Source: Streptomyces sp. PCS3-D2 (GTDB lineage Bacteria > Actinomycetota > Actinomycetes > Streptomycetales > Streptomycetaceae). Taken from it: a DNA stretch of 64,000 nt. The stretch is from assembly GCF_000612545.2 (NCBI RefSeq), contig NZ_CP097800.1, positions 1,798,001-1,862,000 on the forward strand. The letters are read 5' to 3'. Below are positions 7,370-21,162 of the stretch, in pieces. The position numbers and the translations under genes were made by a program. The notes below the pieces were generated by a model that ran no database searches, was not told the DNA's origin, and saw only the letters and a program-made list of their open reading frames with translations. Numbering within the stretch: the stretch's first letter is position 1; the number at the start of each line of letters is the position of its first letter.

Positions 7370-10300
7370 TCACCCTTCCAGTCCCAGCCAGTCCGCCACG
7401 GCGGACCACACCTTGGCGAGGTTCTCCGGCTTGGCCATGTCGTAGTGCGTGCAGGGAATGCCGGCCTCGCGGATTTCCCCGCTGACATAAGGCTTCCACG
7501 CGTCGCCCGAGGTCGCTTCCTCCCGCTCTTCCCTCTCGGCCACGATCAGCAGGGCGTCACCGTCGAAGTCCCCGTGGGAATGCCGGTTCTGGATCTCACG
7601 GTGATTCAGAAGGACCTTGGCCAGGCTCCTGAATTCCTCGTCCGTGGTGGCACCGAGCGCGTGGCCCGCCTGGACCCGCACGAACTCGGCCACGGCGTCC
7701 AGCTGGTCCTCCGGCACGGCTGCGAGGTCGCCGACGGGTCCGGCGTCCGGGTCCGGCACCGCCGGGTTCTGGTCCATGAGGACGAGTGCCGCGACCTCCT
7801 GGCCCGCCGCCCGCAGCTGCACGGCGATCTCGTGGGCGGCGACCGCCCCGAAGGACCATCCCAGCAGGTGGTAGGGGCCGGAGGGCTGCACCCCGCGGAT
7901 CAGTTCGACGTACTCCGCCGCCATCTCCCGTACGGAACGGGCCGGTTCGGTGGTCCCGTCGAGTCCGCGGTCCTGGAGTCCGTACAACGGGATGTCGCCC
8001 GGCACGCACTGGGCGAGCGGCATGTAGCACCAGCTCAGGCCGCCGGCCGGGTGGATGCCGAAGAAGGGGGGCTTGCTGCCCCCGGTCCGGATCGGCAGGA
8101 GGCCGTCGAGCGCGTCGCGCACCGACGACAGGCTCATCCGCTTCATCAGCTCGCTGACGGTCGGGGCGGCGAACACGTCGCGGACCGCGACCGACACGCC
8201 CCGCTCCCGCAGCTGTTCGACCAGTCGGACCGCCATCAGGGAGTGGCCGCCCAGCGCGAAGAAGTCCTCGTCGACGCCGACCGTTTCCACACCGAGCACC
8301 TCGGCGAACGCCTCGCAGAGGCTCCCCTCAAAGGAGGTGACTGCCCGGTTGGCGGTACCGTCCGCGGCCGTGATCCCGGGGGCCGGGAGCGCCTTGCGGT
8401 CCAGCTTGCCGTTCGGCATCAGCGGCAGCCGGTCGATCGTCACCACCGCAGAAGGCACCATGTACCCGGGCATGCGGTCCTGGGCGAGGGCGCGCACCGA
8501 GCGGCCCAGCTCCCCTTCGTCGTCCTGGCCGGTGGCCGAGGACGGCACCACGTAGGCCACGAGGCGCTTGTCTCCCGGGGTGTCCTCCCGGACCACCACC
8601 ACGGCCTGTCCGACCTCCGTATGGGTGGACAGGACGGCTTCGATCTCGCCCAGCTCGACACGGAACCCGCGTACCTTGACCTGATCGTCGGAACGCCCGA
8701 CGTACTGCAGATCGCCGTCCGCCGTCCAGCGGACGACGTCGCCGGTGCGGTACATCCGCTCACCGTCGGCGCCGAACGGGCAGGCCACGAAACGCCCGGC
8801 CGTCAAACCCGGCCGTCCCAGGTATCCACGGGCGATGCCCTTGCCGGCGATGTACAGCTCACCGGCCACGCCCGGGGCCACCGGAACGAGTCCCTCGTCA
8901 AGCACGTACACCTGAGTGTTGCCGATCGGCCCGCCGATGGACGATACGTCCACCGCGTCCGGTCGCAGCACCTTGGCCGTCGACCAGGTGGTGGTCTCCG
9001 TCGGCCCGTACAGGTTCGTCAGGGTCGGCGTCCGCTCCAGCAGGGTACGGGCCAGGTCGGCGGGCAGCGCCTCCGCGCCGATCAGCGCCCGCACCCGCGT
9101 CCAGTCCACGGGGTCGTCTGCGTCGGCAACGAGGCCGCGCCACAGGCTCGGCGTCGCGTGCACCATGGTCGCTCCGGCGGAGCGGATCAGCTCCCGCAGC
9201 GCCCACGGGTCAAGCACCTGCTCCTGCGCAGCGAGCAGCAGCGTCGCGCCGCCCAGCAGCGGCAGGTAGAACTCGAAGCCCGCCATGTCACAGCCGTGCG
9301 TGCTGACGGCCAGCAGGCGGTCGCCCGCGGTCAGCGGGAAGCTGACCTGCATCGACTCCAGGAAGTTGACGATCGCCCGGTGTTCGACGAGCACGCCCTT
9401 GGGGCGTCCGGTGGATCCGGAGGTGTAGATCACCCACATGGGGTGGGCGGGCGACAGAGGGCGGGTGCGCTCGTCGTCGGCGAGTGCACCGTCCGCGTAT
9501 CCGGCCAGCTCCCGGACCAGCTCGGGGTCGTCGAGCAGGACCACCGGAACTCCGGTGTCCGCCGCGGTCTGGACGTCGAACTCCTCCAGCCGGTCCCGCA
9601 TGCCCTCGCCGGAGAGCACGCACACCGCGCCCGAATCGGCGATCACGTACGCGATGCGGTCGGCGGGATAGTTCGGATCGATCGGAAGGTAGGCGGCGCC
9701 AGCCTTGACCACGGCAAGCAGGGCCACGACCAGGTCGACAGTGCGCTCGAAGACGACTGCGACGACCGACTCGGGTCCCACTCCGTTCCCGGCCAGGTAC
9801 CGGGCCACCCGGTTGGCCCGGGCGTCCAGCTCGGCGTAGCTCAGTTCCACTCCGCCGAAGGTGAGGGCCGGCGCGTCGGGAGTGCGCGCGACCTGGGCTT
9901 CGAACAGGGCGGCGACCGTCGTGTCCGGCACCTCGGCCGCGGTGTCGTTCCACTCGGTCAGCATGCGGTGCCGCTCGTCCTCGTCCAGGACGTCCACGGC
10001 GCTGAGCCGGGTGTCCGGGGCGGCGGCCAGGGTGGCGAGGACGCGCGTCAGGCGCCGCGCGATGCGTACGACCGAATCGGGCTCGAACAGGTCCGTCGAG
10101 GCGATGACCGTGCCGCGCAGGCCCGCGGGCGCTCCCTGCGCGTCGTGCGTTTCGACCATGCTCACGTCCAGGTCGAACTTGACCACGGACGTGCTGACGG
10201 TCGGTTCGGCCGCAGCACCGGGCGCGTCGGAGGACGCTGCGGAGGGCGTACCGGCGTCGGTACGCCGCCCGGGCATGTCCAGCACCGCCTCGGCGGTGTT

Positions 10301-13300
10301 CTCCAGCAGCAGCATCACCTGGAAGAGCGGGTGGCGGGACAGCGAACGGGCCGGGGCCAGTTCCTCTACGAGCCGCTCGAACGGAACGTCCGCGTGGGCG
10401 AACGCGCCGAGTCCGGACTCCCGTACCCGCCCCAGCACCTCGCTGAAGGTCGGGTCCTGCGACAGGTCGGTGCGCAGCACGAAGGTGTTGACGAAGTAAC
10501 CGACGAGGTCGTCCAGCGCCTCGTCGTTGCGTCCGGCGATGGCCGAGCCGATCGGGATGTCGGTGCCCGCTCCGAGCCGGGACAGCAGGACCGCCAGGGC
10601 CCCGTGCAGCACCATGAACATCGTCACGCCCTCGGCACGGGCGATCTCCAGCAGCCGTGCGTGCACCTCGGCCGGGATTTCGACCGGGACGCGGTGGCCC
10701 TGGTGACCGGCGACGGCCGGACGCGCCTTGTCGGTCGGAAGCGTCAGTTCTTCCGGGATTCCGGCCAGCGCCTCGCGCCAGTATGCGACCTGGCGGGAGA
10801 TCAGGCTGTCGGGGTCCTCGCTGTCGCCCAGGATCTCGCGCTGCCAGAGCGCGTAGTCCGCGTACTGCACCGGCAGTTCGCGCCACTGCGGGGCGGCGCC
10901 CCCGGAGCGTGCGGCGTAGGCGGCGGACAGGTCGCGGGCCAGGGGCGCCCAGGACCAGCCGTCGGTGGCGATGTGGTGGATGACGACCACGAGCACGTGG
11001 TCGTCCGGGCCGGCACTGAAAAGCCATGCCTTCACCGGCACTTGGGCCGACAGATCGAAGGTGTGGCGCTGCGCTGCGGCGACCGCTTGCGCCAGGTCCT
11101 CCGGAGCGACCTCGGCCACGGTCAGGTCCCAGTCCAGGTCGGCCGGGTCCCACACCTGCTGGTAGGGCTCGCCGTCGGCGACCGGGAAGACGGTGCGCAG
11201 CACCTCGTGGCGTTCGAGCACGTCATGGAAGGCGGCGTTCAGTGCCTGTGCGTCCACCTCGCCGGACAGCCGGGCCGCGACGGGGATGTTGTAGGTGTGG
11301 CCCGGGCCCTCCAGCTTGTCGATGATCCACAGGCGGCGCTGACCGTAGGACAGGGGCGGCCGCTCGGGGCGCGTCGCGGCTTCCAACGGCGGCCGTGCCT
11401 CGCGCGCCCCGGCCAGGTGTTCGGCCAGGCCCGCGGCCGTGGGAGTGTCGAACAGGGCGCGGATCTCGACCTCGACGCCGAGTGTGGTGCGGATCCGGCT
11501 GACCAGGCGGACCGCGAGCAGCGAGTGGCCGCCCAGCTCGAAGAAGTCGTCGTCCGGGCCGACCGCGGGCAGTCCGAGGACCTCCGCGAAGGCCATGCAC
11601 AGGATCTCTTCCTGGAGGCTGGCCGCGCGGTTGCGGCCGCCGGTCAGCGCGGAGCCGTAGTGCGGGGCGGGCAGGGCCCTGCGGTCCAGCTTCCCGTTGC
11701 CTGTCAGCGGCAGCCGGTCGAGGACCACGACGGCCGAGGGCACCATGTGCTCCGGCAGCCTCTGGCCGACGAACCGCCGTATGGCAGTGGAGAGTTCGAT
11801 GTCGTCAGCGCTCTCCGGGTCGCCGGTCACCACGTAGGCCACCAGGCGCTTGTCGCCCGCGGTGTCCTCCCGGGCGATGACCACGGACTGTTCGACCATC
11901 GGGTGCGTGGCCAGGACCGACTGGACCTCGCCCGGCTCGATCCGGAAGCCGCGGATCTTCACCTGCTCGTCGGCCCGCCCGGCGAACACAAGGAGGCCGT
12001 CCGCGTTCCAGCGCGCCAGGTCACCGGTGCGGTACATCCGCTCGCCCGCCGCGCCGAAGGGGCCGGCGACGAACCGCTCGGCGGTCAGTCCGGGACGGCG
12101 CACGTAGCCACGGGCCAGGCCCGCGCCGGCGACGTACAGTTCGCCCGCCGCGCCGACCGGGACCGGCTGGAGCCGGTCGTCCAGGACGTAGAAGCGGGTG
12201 TTGGCGATCGGCGTGCCCACGGGCACCGCGTCGCCGGTCGCCATGTCGGCGGACAGGGGCGTCGTGGCCACGCCGATGGTGGTCTCCGTCGGACCGTAGT
12301 GGTTGAAGACCCCGCGGCCCTCACCGGCCGCGAGCAGCTCGCCCACCCAGGCGGCGGAGGCCGCTTCGCCACCGAGGACCAGGGAGGTGGCCGGGAGTAC
12401 GGCGCCCAGGTCTCCGGCGGATCCGAGCGCGGCCAGGTGGGAGGGCACCGCCTTGAGGTAGTCGATGCCGTGTTCGGCGAGGTAGCCGGCCACGGCGACC
12501 GGGTCGGTGACCGCGGTCTCGCCCAGGATGTGCAGTTCACCGCCGGTGGCCAGGCTCGCGAACACGACGGTGTTGCCGAGGTCGGTGGCCTGTGCCTGGA
12601 GCAGCGCGTACCGGCCGCCCGGGGTGCCGAAGCCGACCCGGCCGGGTACCGACGAAACGTAGTTGGCCAGGGAACCGTGCGTGATCGCGACGCCCTTGGG
12701 CCGGCCCGTCGAACCCGAGGTGTAGATCACGTAGGCCAGGCCCCGCGGCTCCACCGGTACGCGCGGCGGCGTGGTGGGGGCGGCGGCGAGCTGCATCCGC
12801 GCCATGGCGCCGTCCAGCGCGACCAGGCGGGACTTGCCCGCGGGGAGTTCGTCCAGGATCTCCTCGGTGGTCAGCGCGAGCACGGCCCGGCTGTCGGTCA
12901 GGATGAAGGCGACCCGGTCCGTCGGCTGCTCGGGGTCGATCGGCAGGTACGCCGCACCGGCCTTCCACACGCCGAGGATCGCCGCGATCATCTCCACGCC
13001 GCGTCCGAGGCAGAGCCCCACGAGCGACTCGGCGCCGACGCCCTGCTCGATCAGATAGTGCGCGAGCCGGTTGGCGCGGGCGTCGAGTTCGGCGTACGTC
13101 ACCTCCTCGCCGTCGCAGACCACCGCGACCGCCTCCGGAGTGGACGCGACGTGGGCTTCGAAGAGTTCGGCCACCGAGCCCGCGGGGGCTTCCGCCGCCG
13201 TGTCGTTCCACTCCACGAGCACCTGGTGGAGTTCGTCCCGGCCGAGCACCTCGACCGTGTCCAGCAGCTGGTCCGGGCCTCCGGCCATGGCGGATTCCAG

Positions 13301-16300
13301 CGCGGCGACCAGGTTCTCCACCGCGGTGCGCACCAGGCGCCCCACGGCGTCCGGGTCGCCCGGGGCGACCGAGTCCACGACGAGACCCATGCTGTCGGCG
13401 TTGTCGTCCACGGCAACGGTCAGCGGGTAGTTGTTGCGGGGGCGCATGAACAGCCTGCGGATCCCCTCGATGCCCTCGTCGCGCCCCGCCTCCGCGCCCT
13501 CGGCGGACGCCGCCGGGGTGTTGTGCCGGTAGTTGAGCAGGGAGGTGAACAGCGGCGTATCGCTGGGCACTCCACTGGCGCGCTGTGCCACGGCCAGCGG
13601 CGCGTGCTCGTGTTCCAGCAGCGCCGCGAGCTGCGCGCGCATGGCGGCGACCGCGGTCATGACGCTGACTTCGCCCACCTGCACGCGGACCGGCAGGGTG
13701 TTCATGAACAAGCCCAGCGCCCGGTCGGAGCCCGCGCCGGAGTTCATCCGGCCGAAGAGCACGGTGCCGAAGACGACGTCGTCACGGCCGCTGACCGCGG
13801 CCAGCACCCGCGCCCACGCCACGTGCAGGAGCGTCGCCGGGCTGGTGCCGAGCTTGCGCGAGACCTCGCGCACCCGGGTGTCCAGCTGCTGCCCGAAGCC
13901 CAGGTGCGCCTGGCTCAGGTCGGTGCCGTCACCGTGGACGTCCTTCATCCCGAACGGCGAGGTCGGCTCGGTGACGTCACCGAGCAGCTCGGCGAAGTGC
14001 GCGTCGTGGGCGGAGCGTTCGGCGCCGCCACGCGTCTGCGCGACGAAGTCGCGGAACGGCAGCGGCTCAGGAAGTTCCGCGGCGCGTCCGCTGAGGAAGG
14101 CCTGCAGCTCGTCGAAGACGGCCGCCAGCGTGGTGTGGTCCTGGACCATGTGGTGCATGCGCAGCAGGGCCGCCCACCGGTCGCTGTTCGGAACGGCCGC
14201 CACGTGCAGGTCGACCAGCGGGGCGCGGCGCAGGTCCATGGACGTGCCGCCGATCGCCAGCAGCTGGTCCACGAGCTCCCCGCCCTGCGGATCCAGTGTG
14301 ACCTCCGCGACCGGGAGTTCGGCGCGGCGCCACACGACCTGCACCGGTTCCCGCAGTCCTTCCCAGACCACGGCCGTGCGGTAGATGTCGTGCCGGTTCA
14401 CCAGGTGCTGCATCGCGTTCACGAACGCGTCCAGCCGGGCCCGGGAGTCGAAGTCGAGCACGGTGGGGGCCGCGTAGGTGTCGCGTCCGCTGCCCGCCAT
14501 CAGGTGGTGGAAGAGGAGGCCCTCCTGGAGCGGCGCGAGCGGGTAGACGTCGGCCACGTTGGCGGCGCCGCCCTCGACGGTCGCGACGATCCGCTCGATC
14601 TCACCGGCGTCCAGCTCCACGAGCGGCAGCATCTGCGGGGTGAGCGTGCGCGTGCCCTCGGGGATGAGGTTCGGCGGTACGGCGACCCGGTCGGCGGCGG
14701 CCGCCCTGGCGAGGCCCGCCACGGTCGGCGTCTCGAAGAGCGCCCGTACCGAGACGGAGACGCCGCGGACGCGCAGGCGTTCCACGAGCGAGACGGCCAG
14801 CAGGGAGTGTCCGCCCAGCCGGAAGAAGTCGTCGTCGACGCCGACACTCTCCAGGCCCAGGACCTCGGCGAACACCGCGCACAGGATCTCCTCCCGCGCG
14901 TTGGTCGGACCGCCGCCCGATCCCGCCGTGTACTCCGGCGCGGGCAGCGCCCGGCGGTCCAGCTTCCCGTTCACGGTCAGCGGCAGTTCGTCCAGGGTCA
15001 CGACGGCGGCCGGCACCATGTGCGACGGCAGCTGATCGGCGGCGTACGCGAGCAGGGACGCCGGCAGTGCGGCGACGGTAGCCGCGGCCGCGTCCTCGGC
15101 GGGCACGGCGTAGGCGACGAGGCGCTTGTCGCCGGGGGTGTCCTCACGGACCACGACCGCCGCCTGGCGCACCGACGCGTGGCCGGACAGCAGGGCGGCG
15201 ATCTCGCCCGGTTCGATGCGGAACCCGCGGATCTTCACCTGCTCGTCGGCCCGGCCCAGGTACTCCAGTTCGCCGTCCGCGCGCCGGCGAGCGAGGTCCC
15301 CGCTGCGGTACAGGCGTTCGCCCGGCACGAAGGGGGAGGCCACGAACCGCTCGGCGGTCACGCCGGGGCGGTTCACGTAGCCGCGGGCCAGTCCGGCACC
15401 GGCGATGTACAGCTCACCGGCGACGCCGGCCGGGGCGGGCGAGAGGCTCCCGTCGAGGACGTACAGGCGGGTGTTCGCGATCGGGCGCCCGATCGGCACC
15501 GATTGGCCGACCTCCTGGCCCGCCGTCACCTCGAAGACGCAGCATCCGACGACCGTTTCGGTCGGTCCGTACTCGTTGACCACGACCGAGTGCGGCGCGT
15601 GCTCCAGCCAGGTGCGGACATCGGCGCCCGTGAGGGCCTCGCCGCCGACGATCCAGCGCCGGGAGGCGTCGCCGAGCTGTCCGTCGGACAGCAGGCGCGC
15701 GAGCAGCGGCAGGTGTCCGGGCACGATCTTGACCAGACCGAACTCCTCGGACCGCCGGATCACCTCGGCCAGTCCCTCGGCCCCGCCGTCCCGGCTGATC
15801 ACGACCGGGGAACCGGACACCAGCGGCAGGAGCAGGCTGGTGACCGTCAGGTCGAAGGCCAGCGACGAGTGCAGCGGCGCGCCGCCCCCCTCGCCCATAC
15901 CGTAGGCCCGGATCGCCCAGGTCACGTAGTTGGTCAGTCCGCCGTGGGTGACGGCGACGCCCTTGGGGCGGCCCGTCGATCCCGAGGTGTAGATCACGTA
16001 CGCGGGGTGCGCGGACAGCACGGGATGCGCTCCGTCGGTCCCGGTCAGCGCGTCCGCGGCGAGGGCCGCGAGCCCGGCCGCCACCGTGGCGTCGTCCAGG
16101 ACGACCACCGGGGCAGCGCCGGAGCCCGCTTCGAATTCCGCCAGCCGCTCGCGCGTCGCCCCATCGGTGAGCACGCACGCCACCGTGGCGTCGTCCAGCA
16201 TGAACGCGATCCGCTCCGCCGGGTACTCGGGGTCGACCGGCAGGTAGGCGCCGCCGGCCTTCCAGACCGCCAGGACGGCCACGAGCACGTCCACGCCCCG

Positions 16301-19300
16301 CTCCAGGCACAGGCCGACCACCGCTTCGGGGCCGACGCCGAGGCCGGTCAGGTGCCGCGCCAGGCGGTTGGCCCGGGCGTCCAGCTCGCCGTACGTCAGC
16401 TCGGCGGCATCGCCGACCACGGCGAGCGCGTCGGGAGAGGCACTCACCCGTGCCTGGAACAGCTCCACCACGGTCTGGTCGGGGGTCTGCTCGGCGGTGT
16501 CGTTCCACTCACCGAGCACCCGGCGGCGCTCGGACTCGTCCAGTACCTCGATGGCCCGCAGCGGCCGGTCCTGGCCGCCTTCCCGTACGTCCTCCAGCAC
16601 CGCGACGAGGTTCTCCACGGCCGTGCGCAGCAGGGTACCCACCGCCAGGGAGTCGATCGGTGCCACCGCGTCCACGGCCAGCCCGATGTCCTCGCCGTCG
16701 TCGTCGACGGAGACGGTCAGCGGATAGTTGTTGCGCTCCTGCGAGAAGACCGCCCTGATCCCTGCGGTCCCGGCGGTCCGGGTCTCGTCCGCGGCCTCTT
16801 CGGCCGGACGGACGGTGTTGTGGCGGTAGTTGAAGAGCGAGGTGAACAGCGGTGTGTCACCGGGTACGGCGCTGGCCTGCTGGGCGAGTGCCAGCGGCGC
16901 GTGCTCGTGCGAGAGCAGCTCGGCGAGCTGACCGCGCATAGCGGCGACCGACGCCGCGGCATCGGTCCCGGCGATCTTCACGCGCACCGGCAGCGTGTTG
17001 ATGTACGGGCCCAGGGTCCGGTCGGATCCGGTACCGGCGTTCATGCGCCCGAAGAGGACGGTGCCGAAGACCACGTCGTCACGGCCGCTGACCGCGGCCA
17101 GCACCCGCGCCCACGCCACGTGCATCACGGTCGCCGGGCTCGCGCCGGACCGGCGCGAGACCTCGCGGATCCGCTGCGAGAGTTCGGGGGTGAACTGCAC
17201 CCGGGTCCGCACGACCCCGGCTCCGTCGCCGTGGGCGTCCATCAGCCCGTACGGGGCGGTCGGCTCGGTGACGTCGCCCAGCAGTCCGGCGAAGTAGCGC
17301 TCGTGTTCCGCGCGCTCGACGCCGCCGCGGGCCTGTGCGACGAAGTCGCGGAAGGGCAGCGGCTCGGGCAGCTCGTCACCGCGGCCGGCCAGGAACGCCT
17401 CGACCTCTTCGAGCAGCACCTCCAGGGCGGTGTGGTCCTGGACAATGTGGTGCACCCGCACCAGGGCCAGCCACGCGTCACCGCCCGGCTCCGCCGCCGC
17501 GTGGACGTGGATCAGCGGCGCGCGCCGCAGGTCCACGGAGGTGCCGGCCAGGGCCACCAGCTCGCTGACCGGGTCGGTACCGTCCGGGTCCAGCCGTACT
17601 TCCTCGACCGGCAGGACGGCGCGTCGCCACACCACCTGCACCGGCTCGCGCAGGCCCTCCCATACGATCGCGGTGCGCAGGATGTCGTGCCGGTCCGCCA
17701 CCTGGCGCAGGGCCTCGGTGAAGGCGTCCAGCCGCTCCCGGGTGTCGAACCTGACCACGGTCGGCAGGACGTACGCGTCCTCGCCGCCGTCGGCGAGCAG
17801 GTGGTGGAAGAGCAGACCCTCCTGGAGCGGGGCGAGGGGGTAGATGTCCGCGATGTTGGCGGCGCCGCCCTCGACGGTGGCGACGATCCGCGCGACCTCG
17901 TCGGCGGTCAGGTCCACCAGCGGCAGCATCTCCGGGGTGATCTCCCGCGCACCCTCGGGGATGGCGTTCGGCGGTACCTCGACCTGCTCGGTCCCGGCCA
18001 CCACGGCCAGGCCCGCCACGCTCGGGGTCTGGAACAGCGCCCGTACCGATACCGAGACCCCGCGCGTGCGCAGGACCTCCACCAGGCGCACCGCGAGCAG
18101 CGAATGGCCGCCCAGCGCGAAGAAGTCGTCGTCGACGCCGACGCTCTCCAGGCCCAGGACCTCGGCGAACCCGGCGCACAGGATCTCCTCCCGCACGCTG
18201 GAGGGACCACGGCCCGAACCCGTCGTGTACTCGGGCGCGGGCAGGGCCTTGCGGTCCAGCTTGCCGTTGACCGACAGCGGCAGCGCATCCAGCACCACCA
18301 CTGCCGACGGGACCATGTACTGCGGCAGGCGCTCCGCCACCCGCGTGCGCACCGCCGTCGGCAGCTCCTCGTGGTCCGCGCCCCCGGCGGGCACGACGTA
18401 GGCGACCAGGCGCTTGTCACCCGGGGTGTCCTCGCGGGCGACCACGACGGCCTGGGCCACCTCGTCGTGTCCGGCGACGACCGACTGGACCTCACCGAGC
18501 TCGATGCGGAAACCGCGCACCTTCACCTGCTCGTCGGCGCGGCCCAGGTACTCCACCTGCCCCTCGGTGTTCCAGCGCACCAGGTCACCGGTGCGGTAGA
18601 GGCGCTCGCCCGGGGCGCCGAAGGGGTCGGCCACGAACCGTTCGGCGGTCAGCCCGGGGCGGCTCAGGTAGCCGCGGGCCAGGCCCGCGCCCGTGATGTA
18701 CAGCTCGCCCGCGACACCGGGGGGGACAGGCGCCATGCGTCCGTCCAGCACGTACACCCGGGCGTTCGAGATCGGGCGGCCGATCGGCACCGCCCCCTCG
18801 ACGTCCTCGTCGGTGTACCAGGCCGTGGTGTACACGGTCGCCTCGGTCGGGCCGTAGATGTTCGCCAGCCGAACGCCCGGGAACGCGCGGCGGATGCTGC
18901 CGACCGCGTCGGCGGTGAGCGCCTCGCCCGCCAGGACCACCGTGCGCGGACGGACGTCGGGGCCCGGTCCGCCCAGGATCTGGACGAACCCCGAGGGCAC
19001 GCCGCTGACCAGGCTGACCTGCCAGGGGCCGCGGTCGCGGTCGGCGAGGGCGAGCAGGTCCGTCACGACCTCGACGGATCCGCCGGACACCAGGGGGCCG
19101 AACAGCTCGAAGACCGAGACGTCGAAGTTGAACGAGGTGGACACCAGCACCCGGGCGAAGTCGGCGCCGCCGAACTCGGCGGCCGCCCAGGTCAGCAGGG
19201 CCACCACGGACCGGTGCTCGACCACCACGCCCTTGGGGCGTCCCGTGGAGCCGGAGGTGTAGATCACGTAGGCCGGGTGGGCGGGCGTCAGCGGCGCCAC

Positions 19301-21151
19301 GCGGGCGTCCTGCGTCGGCGCGTGCGACGGCAGGCCGGCCACGACGGCTACGGTCTCGGGCGCGTCCAGCACCACGAGCTCCGGGCGTACGGACGGCAGC
19401 GCGGCGGCGGTGGCCGTGGAGGCGAGCACGACCAGGGGCGCCGCGTCGTCCAGCATGTAGGCGATGCGCTCGGCCGGGTACTCCGGGTCCACCGGCAGAT
19501 AGGCGCCGCCGGTCTTCAGGACCGCGATCAGCGCGGGCACGACGTCCGCGCCGCGCTCCAGGCACACCGCGACCATCGACTCGGGGCCGACTCCGCGGCC
19601 GATCAGGTGGTGGGCCAGCCGGTTGGCCCGCGCGTCCAGTTCGGCGTACGACAGCTCCAGGCCGTCGACCACGAGGGCGAGAGCGTCGGGGGTACGGGCA
19701 ACCTGCGCCTCGAAGAGGTCCGCGACCGTGTCGGTGTCCGACGACAGCTCCAGGGCGGTGCTGTTCCAGTCGACGAGCACCTGCCGCCGCTCACTCTCGG
19801 CCAGGACGTCGATGGTGTGCACCGGCTTCTGCGGATCGGCGGCGACGGCCTCCAGGACGCGCGTGAGCCGAAGCGCCATGTGCTCGACCGACGCCCGTTC
19901 GAAGAGGTCCGCCGCCGCGATGATCTCACCGCGCAGCCCGGCGGGCCGCCCCTCGGCGTCGAACGCCTCACCGACGCTGGTCTCGATGTCGAACTTGGCG
20001 GCGAGCCCGGCGGTCAGCGATTCGGGCTGGGCACCCGGGGCGCCCCCGGCCCGCACGCCCTGGAGGTCGAGTTCGGCCCCGGCGGTGTTCTGCATGGTGA
20101 GCATCACCTGGAACAGCGGGTGCCGGGAGAGGGAACGCGCCGGCGCGAGCTCCTCGACCAGCCGCTCGAACGGCACGTCCTGGTGAGCGAAGGCGTTCCA
20201 GCTGGCCTCCCGCACTCGCGCGAGCACATCGGCGAACGTCGGCTCGCCGGACAGGTCGGTGCGCATGACCAGGGTGTTGACGAAGAAGCCGACCAGGTCG
20301 TCGAGGGCGACGTCGGTACGGCCCGCGACCGTGGCGCCGATCGGGATGTCGGTGCCCGCGCCGAGCCGGGACAGCAGGACGGCCAGCGCGGCCTGGACCA
20401 CCATGAACATGGTCACGTCGGACTCGCGGGCGACCTCCGTCAGGCGCGCGTGCACCTCCGCGGAGACGTTCAGCCCCACCGTGTGGCCGCGGTAGCCGGC
20501 CACTGCGGGGCGGGCGTGGTCGAAGGGGAGTTCCAGCTCGTCGGGCACACCGGCCAGCGCCTCGCGCCAGTAGGAGATCTGCCGGGAGGCGACGCTGTTC
20601 GGGTCCTGGTCGTCACCGAGCAGCTCGCGCTGCCACAGCGCGTAGTCCGCGTACTGCACGGGCAGCGGCTCCCACGCGGGGGCCTGCCCCTCGCACCGTG
20701 CCGCGTACGCCACGGACAGGTCCCGGGCCAGCGGCTTCGTGGACCAGCCGTCGGTGGCGATGTGGTGGACCGTCACGACGAGGACGTGCTCGTCCGCGCC
20801 GGCCGAGAACAGCCAGGCACGGATGGGAACTTCGGCCGACAGGTCGAAGGCGTACGCCGAGGCGCGCGCCACCGCGCCTTCCAGCTCCCACGGTCCCACC
20901 TCGGCCACGGACAGCTCCCAGGCCAGCTCCTCCAGCTTCAGGATGCGCTGGTACGGCTCGCCGTCGGCGACCGCGAAGACGGTGCGCAGCACTTCGTGGC
21001 GGCCGATCACGTCACGCAGCGCCGCTCCCAGCGCCTTCCCGTCCACCTCATCGGACAGCCGCAGCACGATCGGGATGTTGTAGGTGGCGCTCGGCCCCTC
21101 CAACTGGTCGATGAACCACAACCGGCGCTGCGCGAATGACAACGGAATCAT
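7370..21151 (-). CDS. NRPS gene D: four modules and terminal thioesterase
   Basis: This 4593-residue synthetase completes and releases the peptide. Domain order: C-A-T (1-1055), E/C-A-T (1056-2154), E/C-A-T (2155-3250), C-A-T (3251-4344), TE (4345-4593). Carrier serines are 1017, 2116, 3210 and 4304. Predicted substrates are unassigned (DVFSVAIVYK), Asn, Asp and unassigned (DMFHLGLTWK). Dual-type E/C domains in modules 2 and 3 predict D configuration for residues 1 and 2 of this protein. Start ATG 21151 is set by gagga 6 nt upstream and by the C-domain motif [10 protein letters not shown] beginning at residue 4; there is no N-terminal docking extension. Unlike A/B and B/C, it is not coupled to the preceding synthetase gene: a 470-bp gap with a terminator lies between, so it probably has its own promoter. 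The stop is followed by stacked hairpins. Confidence 0.95.
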   Translation of the reverse strand: MIPLSFAQRRLWFIDQLEGPSATYNIPIVLRLSDEVDGKALGAALRDVIGRHEVLRTVFAVADGEPYQRILKLEELAWELSVAEVGPWELEGAVARASAYAFDLSAEVPIRAWLFSAGADEHVLVVTVHHIATDGWSTKPLARDLSVAYAARCEGQAPAWEPLPVQYADYALWQRELLGDDQDPNSVASRQISYWREALAGVPDELELPFDHARPAVAGYRGHTVGLNVSAEVHARLTEVARESDVTMFMVVQAALAVLLSRLGAGTDIPIGATVAGRTDVALDDLVGFFVNTLVMRTDLSGEPTFADVLARVREASWNAFAHQDVPFERLVEELAPARSLSRHPLFQVMLTMQNTAGAELDLQGVRAGGAPGAQPESLTAGLAAKFDIETSVGEAFDAEGRPAGLRGEIIAAADLFERASVEHMALRLTRVLEAVAADPQKPVHTIDVLAESERRQVLVDWNSTALELSSDTDTVADLFEAQVARTPDALALVVDGLELSYAELDARANRLAHHLIGRGVGPESMVAVCLERGADVVPALIAVLKTGGAYLPVDPEYPAERIAYMLDDAAPLVVLASTATAAALPSVRPELVVLDAPETVAVVAGLPSHAPTQDARVAPLTPAHPAYVIYTSGSTGRPKGVVVEHRSVVALLTWAAAEFGGADFARVLVSTSFNFDVSVFELFGPLVSGGSVEVVTDLLALADRDRGPWQVSLVSGVPSGFVQILGGPGPDVRPRTVVLAGEALTADAVGSIRRAFPGVRLANIYGPTEATVYTTAWYTDEDVEGAVPIGRPISNARVYVLDGRMAPVPPGVAGELYITGAGLARGYLSRPGLTAERFVADPFGAPGERLYRTGDLVRWNTEGQVEYLGRADEQVKVRGFRIELGEVQSVVAGHDEVAQAVVVAREDTPGDKRLVAYVVPAGGADHEELPTAVRTRVAERLPQYMVPSAVVVLDALPLSVNGKLDRKALPAPEYTTGSGRGPSSVREEILCAGFAEVLGLESVGVDDDFFALGGHSLLAVRLVEVLRTRGVSVSVRALFQTPSVAGLAVVAGTEQVEVPPNAIPEGAREITPEMLPLVDLTADEVARIVATVEGGAANIADIYPLAPLQEGLLFHHLLADGGEDAYVLPTVVRFDTRERLDAFTEALRQVADRHDILRTAIVWEGLREPVQVVWRRAVLPVEEVRLDPDGTDPVSELVALAGTSVDLRRAPLIHVHAAAEPGGDAWLALVRVHHIVQDHTALEVLLEEVEAFLAGRGDELPEPLPFRDFVAQARGGVERAEHERYFAGLLGDVTEPTAPYGLMDAHGDGAGVVRTRVQFTPELSQRIREVSRRSGASPATVMHVAWARVLAAVSGRDDVVFGTVLFGRMNAGTGSDRTLGPYINTLPVRVKIAGTDAAASVAAMRGQLAELLSHEHAPLALAQQASAVPGDTPLFTSLFNYRHNTVRPAEEAADETRTAGTAGIRAVFSQERNNYPLTVSVDDDGEDIGLAVDAVAPIDSLAVGTLLRTAVENLVAVLEDVREGGQDRPLRAIEVLDESERRRVLGEWNDTAEQTPDQTVVELFQARVSASPDALAVVGDAAELTYGELDARANRLARHLTGLGVGPEAVVGLCLERGVDVLVAVLAVWKAGGAYLPVDPEYPAERIAFMLDDATVACVLTDGATRERLAEFEAGSGAAPVVVLDDATVAAGLAALAADALTGTDGAHPVLSAHPAYVIYTSGSTGRPKGVAVTHGGLTNYVTWAIRAYGMGEGGGAPLHSSLAFDLTVTSLLLPLVSGSPVVISRDGGAEGLAEVIRRSEEFGLVKIVPGHLPLLARLLSDGQLGDASRRWIVGGEALTGADVRTWLEHAPHSVVVNEYGPTETVVGCCVFEVTAGQEVGQSVPIGRPIANTRLYVLDGSLSPAPAGVAGELYIAGAGLARGYVNRPGVTAERFVASPFVPGERLYRSGDLARRRADGELEYLGRADEQVKIRGFRIEPGEIAALLSGHASVRQAAVVVREDTPGDKRLVAYAVPAEDAAAATVAALPASLLAYAADQLPSHMVPAAVVTLDELPLTVNGKLDRRALPAPEYTAGSGGGPTNAREEILCAVFAEVLGLESVGVDDDFFRLGGHSLLAVSLVERLRVRGVSVSVRALFETPTVAGLARAAAADRVAVPPNLIPEGTRTLTPQMLPLVELDAGEIERIVATVEGGAANVADVYPLAPLQEGLLFHHLMAGSGRDTYAAPTVLDFDSRARLDAFVNAMQHLVNRHDIYRTAVVWEGLREPVQVVWRRAELPVAEVTLDPQGGELVDQLLAIGGTSMDLRRAPLVDLHVAAVPNSDRWAALLRMHHMVQDHTTLAAVFDELQAFLSGRAAELPEPLPFRDFVAQTRGGAERSAHDAHFAELLGDVTEPTSPFGMKDVHGDGTDLSQAHLGFGQQLDTRVREVSRKLGTSPATLLHVAWARVLAAVSGRDDVVFGTVLFGRMNSGAGSDRALGLFMNTLPVRVQVGEVSVMTAVAAMRAQLAALLEHEHAPLAVAQRASGVPSDTPLFTSLLNYRHNTPAASAEGAEAGRDEGIEGIRRLFMRPRNNYPLTVAVDDNADSMGLVVDSVAPGDPDAVGRLVRTAVENLVAALESAMAGGPDQLLDTVEVLGRDELHQVLVEWNDTAAEAPAGSVAELFEAHVASTPEAVAVVCDGEEVTYAELDARANRLAHYLIEQGVGAESLVGLCLGRGVEMIAAILGVWKAGAAYLPIDPEQPTDRVAFILTDSRAVLALTTEEILDELPAGKSRLVALDGAMARMQLAAAPTTPPRVPVEPRGLAYVIYTSGSTGRPKGVAITHGSLANYVSSVPGRVGFGTPGGRYALLQAQATDLGNTVVFASLATGGELHILGETAVTDPVAVAGYLAEHGIDYLKAVPSHLAALGSAGDLGAVLPATSLVLGGEAASAAWVGELLAAGEGRGVFNHYGPTETTIGVATTPLSADMATGDAVPVGTPIANTRFYVLDDRLQPVPVGAAGELYVAGAGLARGYVRRPGLTAERFVAGPFGAAGERMYRTGDLARWNADGLLVFAGRADEQVKIRGFRIEPGEVQSVLATHPMVEQSVVIAREDTAGDKRLVAYVVTGDPESADDIELSTAIRRFVGQRLPEHMVPSAVVVLDRLPLTGNGKLDRRALPAPHYGSALTGGRNRAASLQEEILCMAFAEVLGLPAVGPDDDFFELGGHSLLAVRLVSRIRTTLGVEVEIRALFDTPTAAGLAEHLAGAREARPPLEAATRPERPPLSYGQRRLWIIDKLEGPGHTYNIPVAARLSGEVDAQALNAAFHDVLERHEVLRTVFPVADGEPYQQVWDPADLDWDLTVAEVAPEDLAQAVAAAQRHTFDLSAQVPVKAWLFSAGPDDHVLVVVIHHIATDGWSWAPLARDLSAAYAARSGGAAPQWRELPVQYADYALWQREILGDSEDPDSLISRQVAYWREALAGIPEELTLPTDKARPAVAGHQGHRVPVEIPAEVHARLLEIARAEGVTMFMVLHGALAVLLSRLGAGTDIPIGSAIAGRNDEALDDLVGYFVNTFVLRTDLSQDPTFSEVLGRVRESGLGAFAHADVPFERLVEELAPARSLSRHPLFQVMLLLENTAEAVLDMPGRRTDAGTPSAASSDAPGAAAEPTVSTSVVKFDLDVSMVETHDAQGAPAGLRGTVIASTDLFEPDSVVRIARRLTRVLATLAAAPDTRLSAVDVLDEDERHRMLTEWNDTAAEVPDTTVAALFEAQVARTPDAPALTFGGVELSYAELDARANRVARYLAGNGVGPESVVAVVFERTVDLVVALLAVVKAGAAYLPIDPNYPADRIAYVIADSGAVCVLSGEGMRDRLEEFDVQTAADTGVPVVLLDDPELVRELAGYADGALADDERTRPLSPAHPMWVIYTSGSTGRPKGVLVEHRAIVNFLESMQVSFPLTAGDRLLAVSTHGCDMAGFEFYLPLLGGATLLLAAQEQVLDPWALRELIRSAGATMVHATPSLWRGLVADADDPVDWTRVRALIGAEALPADLARTLLERTPTLTNLYGPTETTTWSTAKVLRPDAVDVSSIGGPIGNTQVYVLDEGLVPVAPGVAGELYIAGKGIARGYLGRPGLTAGRFVACPFGADGERMYRTGDVVRWTADGDLQYVGRSDDQVKVRGFRVELGEIEAVLSTHTEVGQAVVVVREDTPGDKRLVAYVVPSSATGQDDEGELGRSVRALAQDRMPGYMVPSAVVTIDRLPLMPNGKLDRKALPAPGITAADGTANRAVTSFEGSLCEAFAEVLGVETVGVDEDFFALGGHSLMAVRLVEQLRERGVSVAVRDVFAAPTVSELMKRMSLSSVRDALDGLLPIRTGGSKPPFFGIHPAGGLSWCYMPLAQCVPGDIPLYGLQDRGLDGTTEPARSVREMAAEYVELIRGVQPSGPYHLLGWSFGAVAAHEIAVQLRAAGQEVAALVLMDQNPAVPDPDAGPVGDLAAVPEDQLDAVAEFVRVQAGHALGATTDEEFRSLAKVLLNHREIQNRHSHGDFDGDALLIVAEREEREEATSGDAWKPYVSGEIREAGIPCTHYDMAKPENLAKVWSAVADWLGLEG
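7373..8119 (-). other. Terminal type I thioesterase domain
   Basis: Residues 4345-4593. Nucleophile motif GWSFG (Ser4433), Asp4460 in LMDQNPA and His4569 in CTHYDM give a complete catalytic triad. It releases the finished peptide by hydrolysis or macrocyclisation. Hydroxyl side chains in the chain (Thr, two Ser) are possible ring-closing nucleophiles, but the sequence does not show which mode is used. Confidence 0.9.
8120..11401 (-). other. D module 4: C(LCL)-A(unassigned)-T
   Basis: Condensation motif HHIATDGWS. Code DMFHLGLTWK matches no code I know well. It shares seven of ten positions with 4-hydroxyphenylglycine-type DIFHLGLLCK, so an arylglycine-like residue is one possibility. Carrier Ser4304 precedes the thioesterase. 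Confidence 0.7.
11402..14689 (-). other. D module 3: E/C-A(Asp)-T
   Basis: E/C motifs are [15 protein letters not shown] and HHMVQDHT. Code DLTKVGHIGK is the classical aspartate signature. Carrier Ser3210 is in the LGVEVEIR subclass that precedes an LCL domain, so L-Asp is expected. Confidence 0.85.
14690..17986 (-). other. D module 2: E/C-A(Asn)-T
   Basis: Starts with a T-to-E/C linker ([16 protein letters not shown]), then [15 protein letters not shown] and HHIVQDHT. Code DLTKIGEVGK fits asparagine. Carrier Ser2116. The following module has an E/C domain, so D-Asn is expected. Confidence 0.8.
17987..21151 (-). other. D module 1: C(LCL)-A(unassigned)-T
   Basis: The condensation motif HHIATDGWS is intact. 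A-domain code (GrsA positions 235 to 517) read by eye is D-V-F-S-V-A-I-V-Y-K. The first five residues recall published piperazate-type codes, but the rest does not, so I leave the substrate open. Carrier Ser1017 lies in [14 protein letters not shown], the subclass that precedes E/C domains. The product residue should be D. Confidence 0.75.
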
Positions 21152-21156
21152 CAGGA

Positions 21157-21162
21157 ATCCTC
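21157..21162 (-). promoter_or_regulatory. Ribosome binding site of NRPS gene D
   Basis: gaggat on the minus strand, 6 nt before ATG 21151. Same position as the agggggatt site before genes B and C, with one extra base and two substitutions. Confidence 0.75.

Noticed and set aside
7226-21139. Plus-strand open frame of 4637 codons antisense to NRPS gene D (and similar giant frames at 22168-27225, 30235-34554, 34746-47630 and 47691-57164)
   Set aside because: High-GC mirror frames of the synthetases. Their translations are Arg/His/Gly/Asp-rich repeats with no family motifs, while the minus strand encodes canonical NRPS domains throughout.
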